64,000 nt of DNA, taken from JBCBSS01 sp039819065 (GTDB lineage: Bacteria > Bacteroidota > Bacteroidia > Cytophagales > Cyclobacteriaceae). The stretch is from the NCBI GenBank assembly GCA_039819065.1, contig JBCBSS010000004.1, positions 59,311-123,310 of the forward strand, given 5' to 3'. The position numbers were made by a program, and so were the translations under genes. Under the pieces are notes generated by a model that saw only the letters and a list, made by a program, of their open reading frames with translations, searched no databases and had not been told where the DNA came from. Below are positions 1 to 9,038 of the stretch, piece after piece. Within the stretch, counting starts at the first letter, position 1; each line of letters opens with the position of its first letter.

Positions 1-1
1 C

Positions 2-1363
2 GGCAACGGCTTAGATGATGACAATAATGGATACATTGACGATATCCACGGATGGAATTTCATCGGTAACGCCAATGGTGAAAACGTAGAATTTGATACC
101 TATGAAATAACGCGTGAGTACATGCGATTATCGGAAAAATTCGGTGATACAGAGGAAAGGAAGATCAGAAAAAAAGATCGAGAAGATTTCAAGTCATTCG
201 CAAAAATCAAGAAAGACTATGAAAAGCGCGTAGCTGATGTCACTGAGCAGTACAAGAACTTTACAGAATTCAAGCAAGTCTATTTCGCAGCGAAAGAGAT
301 TATAGATAACTACTTCCAGGGAGAGGATTATGACCTTACCAGGCTGGACACCCTTGAATCAAATAGCGAAAGAATTGTAAGAGCCAAGTATGTCATGCTT
401 TATGCACTAGAAAACAATATAGAAGATGCTAGTTTCGAAGAGGGGGAAACGTACTTTACGGCCCAAATAGATTATGGGTATAATCTCGAATATGATTCCA
501 GGTCTATTGTTGGCGATGAATACAGCAATTCGAATGAACGATATTATGGTAACGCTGATGTAAAAGGTCCCGATGCCAATCATGGAACGCACGTAGCGGG
601 CATCATTGCCGCAGTTCGCAATAACGATCTGGGCATCAATGGCATTGCAGAAAATGTACAAATCATGGCTATCAGAGCCGTGCCTAATGGTGATGAAAGA
701 GATAAGGATATAGCAAACGCTATATACTATGCCGTTGATAACGGTGCTCATATCATCAACATGAGCTTTGGAAAAAGCTATTCCCCTGGAAAGTCTCTAG
801 TAGATAAAGCGGTCAAGTATGCTGAATCCAAAGGTGTATTGATCGTACATGCGGCTGGCAATAGCTCAAAGAATATTGATACGGCTCCAAACTTTCCCAA
901 TAAGCGTTTTGAAAAGGCAAAAGCAAAGGCCTCAAATTGGCTTGAAGTGGGAGCATCCTCATGGGGTGACCGAGATAACTTCGTAGGTACATTCACCAAT
1001 TATGGTAAAAGTAACGTAGATGTGTTTGCACCTGGTGTAGATATTTACTCAACTACTCCGGATCAGCAATATGAGTCTTCTAGTGGTACAAGTATGGCTG
1101 CACCTGTCACGGCTGGAGTAGCGGCTTTGATCTGGTCACATTACCCGGATTTCAATGCACAAGAAGTGAAGGAGATTATCATGCAGTCATCCAGAAAGTT
1201 TGATAACCTTAAAGTGAACAAGCCTTCGAAGAGTGCTAATGGCCCTAAGAAGGATGCTGAGTACATAGACTTTAGCAAGTTATCCGTATCCGGTGGAATT
1301 GTAAACTCTTTCGAAGCTTTGAAGCTGGCTGAAGAAATGAGCAAAAAGAGAAGAATAGAATAA
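2..1363 (+). CDS. Subtilisin-like serine protease (S8 family), 3' part
   Basis: The reading frame is open from the window edge, so the start, signal peptide and catalytic Asp lie outside. The first visible residues (GNGLDDDNNGYIDDIHGWNF) are the Asp-rich stretch that follows the catalytic Asp in large Bacteroidota subtilases. An inserted charged helical region of about 130 residues comes next, then HGTHVAGI with the catalytic His (codon at 581), the oxyanion Asn in HAAGNSS (860) and the catalytic Ser in SGTSMAAP (1091). It is probably a secreted or envelope endopeptidase. No T9SS tail is visible after the catalytic domain; the protein ends in a short Lys/Arg-rich stretch. A strong hairpin terminator follows. 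Confidence 0.93.
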   Translation, partial: GNGLDDDNNGYIDDIHGWNFIGNANGENVEFDTYEITREYMRLSEKFGDTEERKIRKKDREDFKSFAKIKKDYEKRVADVTEQYKNFTEFKQVYFAAKEIIDNYFQGEDYDLTRLDTLESNSERIVRAKYVMLYALENNIEDASFEEGETYFTAQIDYGYNLEYDSRSIVGDEYSNSNERYYGNADVKGPDANHGTHVAGIIAAVRNNDLGINGIAENVQIMAIRAVPNGDERDKDIANAIYYAVDNGAHIINMSFGKSYSPGKSLVDKAVKYAESKGVLIVHAAGNSSKNIDTAPNFPNKRFEKAKAKASNWLEVGASSWGDRDNFVGTFTNYGKSNVDVFAPGVDIYSTTPDQQYESSSGTSMAAPVTAGVAALIWSHYPDFNAQEVKEIIMQSSRKFDNLKVNKPSKSANGPKKDAEYIDFSKLSVSGGIVNSFEALKLAEEMSKKRRIE

Positions 1364-1387
1364 TTGATCGACACATATCATCAAAAG

Positions 1388-1414
1388 AAAAAAGGACCTG
1401 TTGGTCCTTTTTTT
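1388..1414. terminator. Bidirectional intrinsic terminator
   Basis: An A-rich strand leads into AAGGACC, loop TGTT, then GGTCCTT and a T run. The A tract before and T tract after let it work for the protease on the plus strand and for the converging DUF1501 gene on the minus strand. Confidence 0.85.
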
Positions 1415-1508
1415 GTTGGTTAAGCAACGAAATACTTTTGCCCACACTCAAATCTTTCTACGAGTTATCTTTGCTTAACGCTGGGCTAAACGATGCTCTT
1501 CTATAAGA

Positions 1509-3209
1509 TTACTTCGTTTTTATCAGTTTCTTGGTTGCTTTATTAGAACTAGTCTCTAAGCGATACAAATAAGCTCCAGTAGGCAGGTCGCTAATATCTA
1601 CCTTTATCTCATGTAAACCAAAACCCTGCCTTTCATCAACTACATCACGAATTAGTTTGCCAGCTGCTGTAAGAATAGACAGCTTCACATGGCCTACATT
1701 ATTGATATAGTATGATAAAGTCACTTCATCATTAGCAGGATTAGGATAAGCATGATTCAGTCTGAATCGGTTCTCAAAGAAAGTATTATCAACGCTAGTT
1801 ATCGTACCTCCTATGAGAGGTTTCTCTAGATCTGGAACTTCATTGAACAAAGAATCGGCGATCGCATCTTCAGGTGCTTCCATCCATTCTTTCAGGGCTG
1901 CTTTGAAAACGCTACGATAGTCAGTTCCAATACGGTCTACTCCTCCACTGCTATTACCCAACTCAAACGGAATATTGAAACGTGCCCTGTTCATTGCTTC
2001 AGGTGAAATATCTGGATTACTTCCAAATACCCCGGCATTTACGCCCTTACCAAAAACAAACATAGGCGCTGCTTTACCATGGTCAGTACCGTAACTACCA
2101 TTCGAAGACACCCTTCTACCAAATTCCGAAAAGGTCATTGTCAACACACGATCTTCCAAGCCTAACTGCCTTAAATCGTCCTGGAATGATTTAACAGCAG
2201 ATGAAATGTGATATAAAAGTGCTGCGTGATGCCCCATCGTTCTATCGTAATCTACTACCTGATCGGCATGTGTATCAAAGCCACCAATTTTAGCCAGGAA
2301 AATCTTGGTCTTTATCCCACCATCCAGCAGTCTGGCTATCATGCGCAACTGTGAAGTCAGCGGATTTCGAACAGCACTATTGGTAACAAAAGGATATTTT
2401 TCAGGGTAGATCACCCCAGAATTGCTACCATTGTCATATACCTCTTTGAGTCGTCCGGCGTACTGATTGGATTTCTCTTCAATGCCCATAATCCATAACA
2501 ACTCCTGGCCATAGTAACTGTTAATGATCGACTCAGGTGGCTCCCCTCCTACACTATTGACCAAATCAAAGAACTGACCTGGGTTATTTATAGCGATACC
2601 GATAGGAATACCCTGGCCGGTATGGAACAACAAATTCACACTTCTACCGATTTCGAGTGCCGGTGGATCTGGCATCATCGCGTCAGGAAGTCCTTCAGGA
2701 TAGGTAGGGAATTGGTTCTGCAGATATCTACCAGCCCAACCTGATCCGAGCTGATCGTCATAATCACCACCCATATACCAGATGTCACGGCTTCTAAAAT
2801 GCGAGCCATTCATGTTAGGGTGCCCAACTGAATGAATAATTGCTGCCTTACCTCTATCGTAGAGCTCCTTTACACCGATCATATCTGGGTGTAGCCCCAC
2901 TTGCTCTTGAATAGGCAAAGTATTGTCCAAAGCTATGGCCTTTCTTCTTGCGCTAGAGTCAATTGGCGGAATGGCAATATTCGCTCTCCACTCAACATAA
3001 TCGCTGTACTGCTCCACAGGGATCAATGTATTCAAGCCATCATTACCTCCATGTAACTGGATTAGCACGATGACCCTATCGTTTTCACTACTCATCGCCA
3101 GCCTGTTTATTTGGCTATTAGCAGCCGCCAGGCTAATCGGCATGCCGTTCAGCATAATCGGCGCAGAGGCAGCGATAGGTATTTTCTTTAAAAAGGATCT
3201 TCTTTTCAT
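1509..3209 (-). CDS. DUF1501 family protein with T9SS sorting domain
   Basis: The protein has 566 residues. The N-terminus MKRRSFLKK followed by a hydrophobic stretch looks like a twin-arginine type signal. The DUF1501 body shows LIQLHGGNDGLNTLIP near residue 50 and HSVGHPNMNGSHFRSRDIW near 130; the fold resembles the alkaline phosphatase/sulfatase superfamily, but the substrate is unknown. The last 80 or so residues (starting RLNHAYPNPANDEVTLSYY and ending KKLIKTK) are a type A type IX secretion sorting domain, so the protein is probably exported through the outer membrane. It lies 24 bp after the DUF1800 gene and is almost certainly co-transcribed with it. Confidence 0.92.
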   Translation of the reverse strand: MKRRSFLKKIPIAASAPIMLNGMPISLAAANSQINRLAMSSENDRVIVLIQLHGGNDGLNTLIPVEQYSDYVEWRANIAIPPIDSSARRKAIALDNTLPIQEQVGLHPDMIGVKELYDRGKAAIIHSVGHPNMNGSHFRSRDIWYMGGDYDDQLGSGWAGRYLQNQFPTYPEGLPDAMMPDPPALEIGRSVNLLFHTGQGIPIGIAINNPGQFFDLVNSVGGEPPESIINSYYGQELLWIMGIEEKSNQYAGRLKEVYDNGSNSGVIYPEKYPFVTNSAVRNPLTSQLRMIARLLDGGIKTKIFLAKIGGFDTHADQVVDYDRTMGHHAALLYHISSAVKSFQDDLRQLGLEDRVLTMTFSEFGRRVSSNGSYGTDHGKAAPMFVFGKGVNAGVFGSNPDISPEAMNRARFNIPFELGNSSGGVDRIGTDYRSVFKAALKEWMEAPEDAIADSLFNEVPDLEKPLIGGTITSVDNTFFENRFRLNHAYPNPANDEVTLSYYINNVGHVKLSILTAAGKLIRDVVDERQGFGLHEIKVDISDLPTGAYLYRLETSSNKATKKLIKTK

Positions 3210-3233
3210 ATGCTTGTGAGTGAAAGTCAGTGT

Positions 3234-4913
3234 TTAGAAAAGTTGATATTCTGGAGTTTGCAATAACACATTGACCAGGTTTTCTAATGATGTTCTGATA
3301 CCTGTATCATCATTTGTATTGATGAATGTGTTCCAGTCAAGTCCCCAGTTGATCACTTCCTGGTCACGTAAGGCTTGAATCTCAGCAGGAGAAAGCTCCG
3401 GCGAGTTAGGTACATCAAGGAAGGTATCTATAAAGTAATCGAACCTTTCCTGAGTTATGATTTCCGGAAACAGGTACTCAACCAGTGCCTGCACCAAATT
3501 TGTTGCTTCTGCCGGTTGAAAATTATTGGCAGGATCGCGCACAAAATCTATAATATCTAATACAAACCCATCTTCCGGGTTACTCATTAAGTTATCTATA
3601 AACAGATACCTAAGTGCCAAAAAATTGGCGCTTATCCAGTTCCTGTTGAAACTAGGCGCTTGGTGATAGGCAGGATAACCCGCTACTTCAAAAGGATTAT
3701 ACAAATCCAGTCCTTGATCGTTCAGGCTTCGCAGAATACTCCGATAAGCATCGTAGAATGCCGGGAGTTCTGAAGCTGGGTCGGGCAATTCAACCCTAAA
3801 GTAGCGCATAGAACCGATGACCAGCTCCAAAGGTGATTTGATAATAGCACCGTGATTGTCATCGACTTCAGTAGCATTGTCGGTATCGAAAAAGTGCTCG
3901 CTACTTAGTAGCTGAGTTAAAACAGGTTGTAACTCATAGTTATTATCCCTGAATGTTTGGGCAAGTGGTTCAATCACATCTTGCTCCACTTCTTCGGTTA
4001 TTTCATAGTAGACGAAGAAGCGATATAGCCTTCTACATATATATCTCGCCGTTTCATCTTGTGCGAAAATCATCTCAACCAGTTGGTCGAGTTCGTCCAA
4101 TGCCCCTTCAATAGTGGTATTGTCACCTTGCATCTCTTCAACCGGTGGGGCTATTACGGCATTATTGAAACGCTCACTGAAAGTTTTTGGAGTAGCGTCG
4201 TGCTGACCCGCTATAATACCATTGCCCCTAAAGTTGATAGTGGGCAGTTCAGTTTCAAGATCTATATTGGCATATGTTCTATCTTCTTGGTAACCGGAAA
4301 GCACTCTTGCTGCTTCCTGTACATCCAACTCAGTATAAGTCGTGTAGTCATCTTCCCCTACCTGAGGTCCTTTTCCAATAGTGTAGAGTTCTAGAAATTC
4401 ACGGCCAAAATTCTCATTGGGCCTCCCTTTGATATTTGATTTACCGTCCAGGAAAATAGTCATCGCATTATCCAGACATATGCGCCTACAAATTTCTTTG
4501 AAGTTGCCTACAGCGAATTGTCTGAAGAGTGCATTCTGATAATATATGGCAACGCTATCTGTTACCTTATCATTCTTAGTGGTGAAATGGGTATGATAGA
4601 AATAGACCATACGCTCTCGAATGTTTGCACCTGAATTTTTCATCTGGTCCATCCACCATCCCAGAACCATACTCATGTGCCCTTCAGGACGCTCCTCAGG
4701 TATTGGAGCTTCTACCCACGTCTGACCCGTATTCGGATCAATGGGAGCTTCTGGGGCTAATTGTTCTTCATAAAGCGTGTTGACAGCTTGAGCCACGCTA
4801 AGACCAGTAAATTGATCTATTTCTTCCTTTGTAGGACCGAAAGTAGCACGCCTTAAAAGATGGGCTGCTTTACGTCTATCCAATACACCGTTATACTGCG
4901 CAAGTGATGCCAT
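3234..4913 (-). CDS. DUF1800 family protein
   Basis: The protein has 559 residues. The family signature AAHLLRRATFGPT is at residues 17-29, and the conserved FYHTHFTT, NFGREFLELYTIG and APSFNRNWISANFLALRY segments follow in order. DUF1800 and DUF1501 genes are commonly adjacent across bacteria and are thought to act together; the biochemical role is not established. No signal peptide is visible at the ATG chosen, unlike its DUF1501 partner. It is the first gene of the two-gene minus-strand operon, with the long 4914-5562 region upstream. Confidence 0.9.
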   Translation of the reverse strand: MASLAQYNGVLDRRKAAHLLRRATFGPTKEEIDQFTGLSVAQAVNTLYEEQLAPEAPIDPNTGQTWVEAPIPEERPEGHMSMVLGWWMDQMKNSGANIRERMVYFYHTHFTTKNDKVTDSVAIYYQNALFRQFAVGNFKEICRRICLDNAMTIFLDGKSNIKGRPNENFGREFLELYTIGKGPQVGEDDYTTYTELDVQEAARVLSGYQEDRTYANIDLETELPTINFRGNGIIAGQHDATPKTFSERFNNAVIAPPVEEMQGDNTTIEGALDELDQLVEMIFAQDETARYICRRLYRFFVYYEITEEVEQDVIEPLAQTFRDNNYELQPVLTQLLSSEHFFDTDNATEVDDNHGAIIKSPLELVIGSMRYFRVELPDPASELPAFYDAYRSILRSLNDQGLDLYNPFEVAGYPAYHQAPSFNRNWISANFLALRYLFIDNLMSNPEDGFVLDIIDFVRDPANNFQPAEATNLVQALVEYLFPEIITQERFDYFIDTFLDVPNSPELSPAEIQALRDQEVINWGLDWNTFINTNDDTGIRTSLENLVNVLLQTPEYQLF

Positions 4914-5232
4914 AATGTAAAGTTGATGTTGCTTAGTTGTCCGCTAATAAAGCAGGTTTAATTAAGTCAGTCAATCTATTCAAGTTGTAAATTATAGTAG
5001 AAGACAAAAAGTAACTTTATAATTCCGTTTAAAGTGAAATCGTACGGACAAATGGTATTATTTCTCCACAGATCACAATGAAGAAGCAAAGGCGATGTTT
5101 TCCCAAAATGAAACACCATCCCAATTAAAGACAGGTCTTGATTGTTAAGGTACTGATTATCAATTACTTATTCATTAAGCACCTTTATTGCCATATTAAA
5201 GGCAAACAATAAACAGTTAGCTTAAGTGCATT

Positions 5233-5343
5233 ATGAAAACATTAGGGAGAAAAATCAAGGTTACCATAGCAAACGACTTCTTTTTTACGACGTTTGTCTT
5301 TTCAACTGGGCTATTCGTATTGATCATTGAGATGATTTTTTGA
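5233..5343 (+). CDS. Possible 36-residue membrane miniprotein
   Basis: An ATG-initiated frame encodes MKTLGRKIK, then a mostly hydrophobic stretch (FFFTTFVFSTGLFVLIIEM) that could form one membrane helix, with a basic N-terminus. I do not recognise it. There is no clear promoter or ribosome binding site, and a frame of this length can occur by chance in AT-rich DNA. The stop codon lies within the loop of an 8-bp hairpin. Confidence 0.22.
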   Translation: MKTLGRKIKVTIANDFFFTTFVFSTGLFVLIIEMIF

Positions 5344-5407
5344 TCAATAAATACCTAAATCAAACCCCTTCCCCTTAAGAATACATCCCCTTCGCAGTTC
5401 ACCCCCT

Positions 5408-5476
5408 CTATTTAGAGCCTTTCAAAATAGGATCACTGTCAAACGGTTGACTATTTAGAACGTTTTAAAATAGGAT
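5408..5476. repeat. Two 26-bp imperfect direct repeats upstream of sdhC
   Basis: Copies at 5408-5433 and 5451-5476 match at 23 of 26 positions and start 43 bp apart. Both begin CTATTTAGA and end AAAATAGGAT; CTATTT and AAATAG form inverted arms within each copy, so each could bind a dimer. The second copy ends 8 bp before the -33 element of the sdhC promoter, which fits an operator. The regulator is unknown. Confidence 0.55.
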
Positions 5477-5483
5477 TTTGAAA

Positions 5484-5514
5484 TTGTTTGAAACTCCATT
5501 CAAATATAACTTTG
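5484..5514 (+). promoter_or_regulatory. Bacteroidota-type promoter of sdhCAB
   Basis: TTG (5484-5486), a 20-bp spacer and TAACTTTG (5507-5514) match the -33/-7 consensus TTG...TAnnTTTG. The expected transcription start near 5520 gives a leader of about 40 nt before the sdhC ATG. Confidence 0.7.
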
Positions 5515-5562
5515 GTTAGTTAGTTAATTACGCACTGTTCAACTAAACCCATAAACTAAACA

Positions 5563-6252
5563 ATGAATTGGTTTGTAAAAACTTTTTCCAGCACCTTGGG
5601 GAGAAAGCTTCTGGTAGCGCTTACTGGTATTTTCCTAATCCTTTTTCTAGTCGTGCACCTTGCCGGAAACCTACAGTTGTTGAAAAATGACGAAGGAGAG
5701 GCCTTCAACATTTATGCCCACACCATGGCCAGCAACCCCTTGATCAAAGTTGTATCCATTCTGAATTTTGCTTTTATCGCCTTACACGCCATAGTAGCAC
5801 TGGTTCTGGCCCGATACAACAAAAAAGCACGACCTGTATCTTACGCTGTAAACGCAGGCTCAAGCAACAGTAGTTGGGCCTCAAGAAACATGGCTGTACT
5901 AGGTCTGATTGTATTGGTATTTATACTTGTCCACCTCAAAGGTTTCTGGTATGAAAATAAATTTGGCAGTATAGAACAAGAGACATATCCGGAAGTAGGA
6001 GCTGTAAATAACCTTTATAAAGTAGTTGATGCTACCTATGCCGAATGGTGGTATGTATTGTTCTATGTGGCATGCATGGGCTTCGTAGCTTTTCACCTCT
6101 TTCATGGATTTCAAAGTGCATTTCAAACACTTGGCCTAAACCATGTTAAATACACGCCTGTTATTAAAAAGATTGGGGTTGCATTTGCAATTGTAGTACC
6201 GCTATTGTTTGCGGTAATACCGATCGTCATGTTTGTTAAAAATATGGGCTAA
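5563..6252 (+). CDS. sdhC: Succinate dehydrogenase cytochrome b subunit
   Basis: This 229-residue inner-membrane protein anchors the succinate:quinone oxidoreductase. It has five hydrophobic segments, with His residues in or next to them (VVHLAGN, ALHAIVA, LVHLKGF, FHLFHGFQSAF) that suit two b-type hemes. A single large cytochrome subunit rather than SdhC plus SdhD is the type seen in Bacteroidota and Wolinella. It starts the sdhCAB operon with 14 bp before sdhA, and sits directly behind a good promoter. Confidence 0.95.
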   Translation: MNWFVKTFSSTLGRKLLVALTGIFLILFLVVHLAGNLQLLKNDEGEAFNIYAHTMASNPLIKVVSILNFAFIALHAIVALVLARYNKKARPVSYAVNAGSSNSSWASRNMAVLGLIVLVFILVHLKGFWYENKFGSIEQETYPEVGAVNNLYKVVDATYAEWWYVLFYVACMGFVAFHLFHGFQSAFQTLGLNHVKYTPVIKKIGVAFAIVVPLLFAVIPIVMFVKNMG

Positions 6253-6266
6253 ACCTTTATACCAAT

Positions 6267-8198
6267 ATGATAAAATTAGAATCTAAAGCTCCTGATGGTC
6301 CTTTAGCTGAAAAATGGACTAAGCATAAATTCAATATTAAACTTGTCAATCCGGCCAATAAAAGAAAATACGACATCATCGTTGTCGGAACCGGTTTAGC
6401 CGGTGCTTCTGCAGCAGCTTCTTTTGGAGAGTTAGGATATAATGTGAAGGCATTTTGTTTTCAAGATAGCCCTAGAAGAGCGCACAGTATTGCAGCTCAA
6501 GGAGGAATCAACGCAGCCAAGAATTATCAAAATGACGGCGACAGTATTTTCAGACTATTCTACGACACTATAAAGGGAGGAGACTATAGAGGCCGGGAAG
6601 CCAATACTTACAGGCTGGCAGAGGTTAGTGTTAACATCATTGATCAATGTGTTGCTCAAGGTGTTCCTTTCGCTAGAGAATATGGCGGGCTACTAGATAA
6701 CCGTTCATTTGGTGGTGCTCAGGTATCAAGAACCTTCTACGCGCGTGGCCAGACAGGACAACAGTTATTATTAGGTGCCTACAGTGCCCTGAATCGCCAA
6801 ATAGCCAATGGTAAAGTCCAGATGTACAATCGTAGCGAAATGCTCGATGTGGTTATGGTCGATGGCCAGGCAAGGGGTATCGTAACACGTGATTTGATCA
6901 CTGGTAAAGTAGAATCACATAGCGCTCATGCGGTAGTATTAGCCACAGGAGGTTATGGAAACGTATTCTTCCTTTCTACCAACGCCATGGGGTCTAATTG
7001 CACAGCCGCTTGGAGAGCCCACAAGAAAGGTGCTCTATTCGGTAATCCTTGTTACACTCAAATTCACCCTACTTGTATACCTGTTTCAGGTGATCATCAG
7101 TCGAAACTGACGTTGATGTCCGAATCCCTTCGAAATGATGGTAGAGTGTGGGTACCTAAAGACGCCGCCAAAGCCAAGAACCTTAGCGCAAAGGACGCTG
7201 TCAACCTTCCGGAAGAAGAGCGGGACTACTATTTGGAAGTTAAGTATCCTTCATTTGGTAACCTGGTGCCTCGAGATGTGGCTTCCAGAAATGCCAAGCT
7301 CGTATGTGATGAAGGAAGAGGTGTAGGTGCTACAGGATTGGCTGTATTCCTCGACTTTGCTGATGCCATTAAGAGGGATGGAGAAGATGTAATCAAAGCC
7401 AAGTATGGTAACTTATTTGATATGTACCAGCAAATCACTGGTGACAATCCTTATAAAATGCCTATGATGATCTATCCTGCCGTTCACTATACAATGGGCG
7501 GATTATGGGTAGATTATAATCTTATGACTACAGTGCCCGGTTTATATGCCATCGGAGAGGCAAACTTCAGTGACCACGGCGCTAATAGACTGGGAGCGAG
7601 TGCTCTCATGCAAGGTCTTGCAGATGGTTATTTTGTTATTCCTTACACTATAGGAAATTATCTGGCTGCTATGCCTTATGATAAGGTGGGTACAGACCAT
7701 GAAGCTTTCAAAAAAGCTGAGGAAGAAGTACATCAAAGACTTGACAAGCTCATGAGCATCAAAGGAAGCAAGACAGTAGATCAATTCCACAAAGAGCTCG
7801 GGCTGATCATGTGGGACTACTGTGGTATGTCGAGGAACGAGGAAGGGCTGAAAAAAGCCAAAGAAAAGATCAAGGCGCTCAAAAAGGAATTTTGGGAAAA
7901 TGTAAAAGTAGTAGGAGGAAAAGATGAGCTCAACCAGTCTCTGGAAAAAGCGAATCGTGTTGCAGACTTCCTTGAACTGGGAGAATTAATGGTAGATGAT
8001 GCCTTGAACAGAAGAGAATCTTGTGGTGGCCACTTTAGAGAGGAATCTCAAACCGAAGAAGGGGAAGCTAAACGTATGGATGATGATTACGCTTATGTAG
8101 CCGCTTGGGAATACAAAGGTGATGATCAAGAAGAGGAACTACACAAGGAGGAGCTCAAATTTGAAAATGTGAAACTTACTCAACGAAGCTATAAATAA
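6267..8198 (+). CDS. sdhA: Succinate dehydrogenase flavoprotein subunit
   Basis: The protein has 643 residues. It oxidises succinate to fumarate with covalently bound FAD. A Rossmann motif GTGLAGASAAASFGELG is at residues 41-57, and the FAD-linking His is His73 in RRAHSIAAQGGINAA. The C-terminal half has HYTMGGLWVDYN and the conserved NRLGASALMQGLADGYFV. The length and insertions fit the long fumarate reductase/succinate dehydrogenase class B of Bacteroidota. It lies between sdhC and sdhB with short gaps and no internal promoter that I can see. Confidence 0.96.
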   Translation: MIKLESKAPDGPLAEKWTKHKFNIKLVNPANKRKYDIIVVGTGLAGASAAASFGELGYNVKAFCFQDSPRRAHSIAAQGGINAAKNYQNDGDSIFRLFYDTIKGGDYRGREANTYRLAEVSVNIIDQCVAQGVPFAREYGGLLDNRSFGGAQVSRTFYARGQTGQQLLLGAYSALNRQIANGKVQMYNRSEMLDVVMVDGQARGIVTRDLITGKVESHSAHAVVLATGGYGNVFFLSTNAMGSNCTAAWRAHKKGALFGNPCYTQIHPTCIPVSGDHQSKLTLMSESLRNDGRVWVPKDAAKAKNLSAKDAVNLPEEERDYYLEVKYPSFGNLVPRDVASRNAKLVCDEGRGVGATGLAVFLDFADAIKRDGEDVIKAKYGNLFDMYQQITGDNPYKMPMMIYPAVHYTMGGLWVDYNLMTTVPGLYAIGEANFSDHGANRLGASALMQGLADGYFVIPYTIGNYLAAMPYDKVGTDHEAFKKAEEEVHQRLDKLMSIKGSKTVDQFHKELGLIMWDYCGMSRNEEGLKKAKEKIKALKKEFWENVKVVGGKDELNQSLEKANRVADFLELGELMVDDALNRRESCGGHFREESQTEEGEAKRMDDDYAYVAAWEYKGDDQEEELHKEELKFENVKLTQRSYK

Positions 8199-8207
8199 AT
8201 TGCCCGT

Positions 8208-8960
8208 ATGAATATCAAGTTAAAAGTTTGGAGACAGAAAAACGCTCAAGACAAAGGGCGTTTCGAAACATATGATTTAAGTGATATATCGCCTGACATG
8301 TCTTTCTTAGAAATGTTCGACGTATTGAATGAGAAGTTGGTATCAGATGATCAAGATCCAGTTCATTTCGATCACGATTGTAGAGAAGGTATATGTGGCA
8401 TGTGTAGCATGGTTGTAAATGGTAAACCACATGGCCCTAAGAAGGCCATAACAACTTGCCAATTACACATGCGTAGCTTCAGCGATGGAGATACTATCAC
8501 AGTAGAACCATGGAGAGCGTCTGCATTCCCGGTAGTTAAGGATCTGGTAGTTGACCGCAGTTCTTTTGATCGTATCCAACAAGCTGGTGGATATGTTTCA
8601 GTCAATACCGGTGGTGTTCCTGATGCGAACGAAATACCAATCCCTAAGAAAATAGCAGACGAAGCTTTTGATGCTGCTACTTGTATCGGTTGTGGCGCTT
8701 GCGTTGCGGCTTGTAAGAATGCATCAGCTATGCTTTTCGTTAGTGCCAAGGTATCACAGCTTGCCATGCTTCCTCAAGGGCAGGTGGAGCGTAAAACCAG
8801 GGTGGAGAATATGATTGCCCAAATGGACGAGGAAGGTTTTGGCGCTTGTACAAATACAGGAGCTTGCTCTGCTGAGTGTCCAAAAGAAATAAGCCTTACC
8901 AACATTGCGCGCTTGAACAGAGAGTATTTCGCTGCTAAAGTAAGTTCGAATAATGTTTGA
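8208..8960 (+). CDS. sdhB: Succinate dehydrogenase iron-sulfur subunit
   Basis: The 250-residue protein carries electrons from FAD to the cytochrome. The [2Fe-2S] ligands are Cys58, Cys63, Cys66 and Cys84 (CREGICGMC...TTC). The [4Fe-4S] site is CIGCGACVAAC (Cys159, 162, 165, with Cys169), and the last cluster uses Cys214, Cys220 and Cys224 (CTNTGACSAEC), the pattern for [3Fe-4S]. It is the last gene of the operon and is followed by a terminator. Confidence 0.96.
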   Translation: MNIKLKVWRQKNAQDKGRFETYDLSDISPDMSFLEMFDVLNEKLVSDDQDPVHFDHDCREGICGMCSMVVNGKPHGPKKAITTCQLHMRSFSDGDTITVEPWRASAFPVVKDLVVDRSSFDRIQQAGGYVSVNTGGVPDANEIPIPKKIADEAFDAATCIGCGACVAACKNASAMLFVSAKVSQLAMLPQGQVERKTRVENMIAQMDEEGFGACTNTGACSAECPKEISLTNIARLNREYFAAKVSSNNV

Positions 8961-9006
8961 TTAGTAGTATGACCAACTGATGTTGGTTGGTCTTATTCAT
9001 ATTGAA

Positions 9007-9038
9007 GGAGTTAGCACTGAGGTGTTGGCTCCTTTTTT
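9007..9038 (+). terminator. Terminator of sdhCAB
   Basis: GGAGTTAGCAC pairs with GTGTTGGCTCC (11 bp including G-U pairs) around a 4-nt loop and is followed by TTTTTT. It touches the stop codon of the converging 9037-9762 gene. Confidence 0.8.

Larger units (their letters stand above)
4914..5562. other. Intergenic region between DUF1800 and sdhC
   Basis: This 649-bp AT-rich stretch separates divergent genes. It holds a possible 36-residue reading frame (5233-5343), an 8-bp stem (ATTGATCA 5319-5326 with TGATCAAT 5341-5348) around that frame's stop codon, two 26-bp direct repeats (5408-5433, 5451-5476) and the sdhC promoter (5484-5514). I find no convincing TAnnTTTG element for the DUF1800 gene; the nearest is an off-spaced TACTTTTTG on the minus strand near 5004-5012. 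Confidence 0.6.

Noticed and set aside
8372..8767. 131-residue minus-strand open frame inside sdhB
   Set aside because: It is antisense to a gene with all its cluster ligands intact and shows no recognisable motif.
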